From an uncultured Pseudomonadota bacterium (GTDB lineage Bacteria; Pseudomonadota; Gammaproteobacteria; Ga0077536), in the NCBI GenBank assembly GCA_903825645.1, contig CAIKBL010000025.1:1-64000 (forward strand): a DNA stretch of 64,000 nt, in the 5' to 3' direction. Within the stretch, counting starts at the first letter, position 1; the number at the start of each line of letters is the position of its first letter. The position numbers and the translations under genes are program-made. This document shows positions 63,751-64,000 of this stretch, piece by piece. The notes below the pieces were generated by a model. That model had not been told where the DNA came from. It was given only the letters and a program-made list of their open reading frames with translations, and did not search any database.

Positions 63751-64000
63751 TTAAGGCGTAAGTACGCGTGCAAAACTTAATTCGTGGCCATCCGGATCGG
63801 TGACGTGGAAGTAGCGCTCACCCCAGGCAGCATCACGGGGCGGTGCTTCGGTCTCAAATCCACAGTCGTTAGCCTTAGCATAAAACGCATCGACATCATC
63901 CACGTAGAAGATTACCCGGCCCCACCAGGGATATCGGGTGGACGCAGAGACGGCGACAAGATTGAGGTAGCTGGTCCCGCAATAAAAGGACGTAAATTCC
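63751..64000 (-). CDS. VOC-family protein, 5' end beyond window
   Basis: The stop TAA is at 63753-63751. The 82 visible codons read YPWWGRVIFYVDDVDAFYAK, CGFETEAPPRDAAWGERYFH and VTDPDGHELSFARVLTP, the second half of a glyoxalase-fold protein with the metal-ligand Glu in GHELSF. The gene is cut by the right window edge. It precedes the exported AhpD-like gene by 25 bases on the same strand and may form an operon with it and darP. Confidence 0.85.
   Translation of the reverse strand, partial: EFTSFYCGTSYLNLVAVSASTRYPWWGRVIFYVDDVDAFYAKANDCGFETEAPPRDAAWGERYFHVTDPDGHELSFARVLTP

Overview
The window looks like a stretch of a proteobacterial chromosome, most likely gamma- or betaproteobacterial. 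The evidence is a class II ribonucleotide reductase split into NrdJa and NrdJb, DarP (YjgA), a stand-alone GTP cyclohydrolase II, SelO, a tryptophan-tryptophylquinone (TTQ) amine dehydrogenase cluster and a KorCAB-type 2-oxoglutarate oxidoreductase. No rRNA, tRNA or CRISPR array was seen. The taxonomic statement is an inference from gene content only.

Layout. 0-6 kb: the 3'-truncated start of a Rap1a/Tai-like lipoprotein gene, a VOC protein, and a striking nrdJ locus in which intact nrdJa (3579-5732) and intact nrdJb (973-1635) are separated by a decayed nrdJb copy and a decayed, internally deleted nrdJa copy. 6-9 kb: a small zinc-ribbon protein, a GST, a frameshifted second GST-like gene and two half-size hotdog (MaoC-like) proteins. 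8.8-16.6 kb: a molybdenum hydroxylase operon (FAD, [2Fe-2S] and Mo subunits plus CoxG), a cupin, an acyl-CoA ligase and a transglutaminase-like protein. 16.6-22.7 kb: a NYN-domain protein, an alpha/beta hydrolase, and a TTQ amine dehydrogenase operon in the order B-E-D-A-cytochrome c. 22.9-26.2 kb: a PPOX-type flavoprotein, an HCCA-isomerase-like protein, an SDR and a broken WYL regulator. 27-36 kb: a second, paralogous molybdenum hydroxylase operon, an enoyl-CoA hydratase and a 1225-residue flavin/iron-sulfur fusion resembling NfnB plus NfnA. 36.4-38 kb: an insertion-sequence graveyard (integrase tail, IS256-type transposase). 38.6-55 kb: a small secreted basic protein, then many oxidoreductases. 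These include four luciferase-like (LLM) flavin monooxygenases, two of them paired with paralogous alpha/beta hydrolases, a receiver-cyclase protein, two MDR dehydrogenases, CinA-like and MFS proteins, SelO, and a frame-broken CmcJ/NvfI-like oxygenase. 55-64 kb: a DUF364 gene downstream of a decayed phosphotriesterase-like gene, korCAB, ribA, darP, a secreted carboxymuconolactone-decarboxylase-like protein and a partial VOC gene.

How the genes fit together. Much of the window could serve oxidative breakdown of organic compounds. Molybdenum hydroxylases and LLM monooxygenases would oxidise the substrate, hydrolases and hotdog/crotonase proteins would process ester or acyl-CoA intermediates, and the amine dehydrogenase would deaminate primary amines in the periplasm. 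KorCAB and the Nfn-like fusion would handle low-potential electrons and NADPH. No substrate can be read from sequence alone. A second theme is decay: at least eight disrupted genes or IS remnants lie in 64 kb, pointing to relaxed selection or a genome in reduction.
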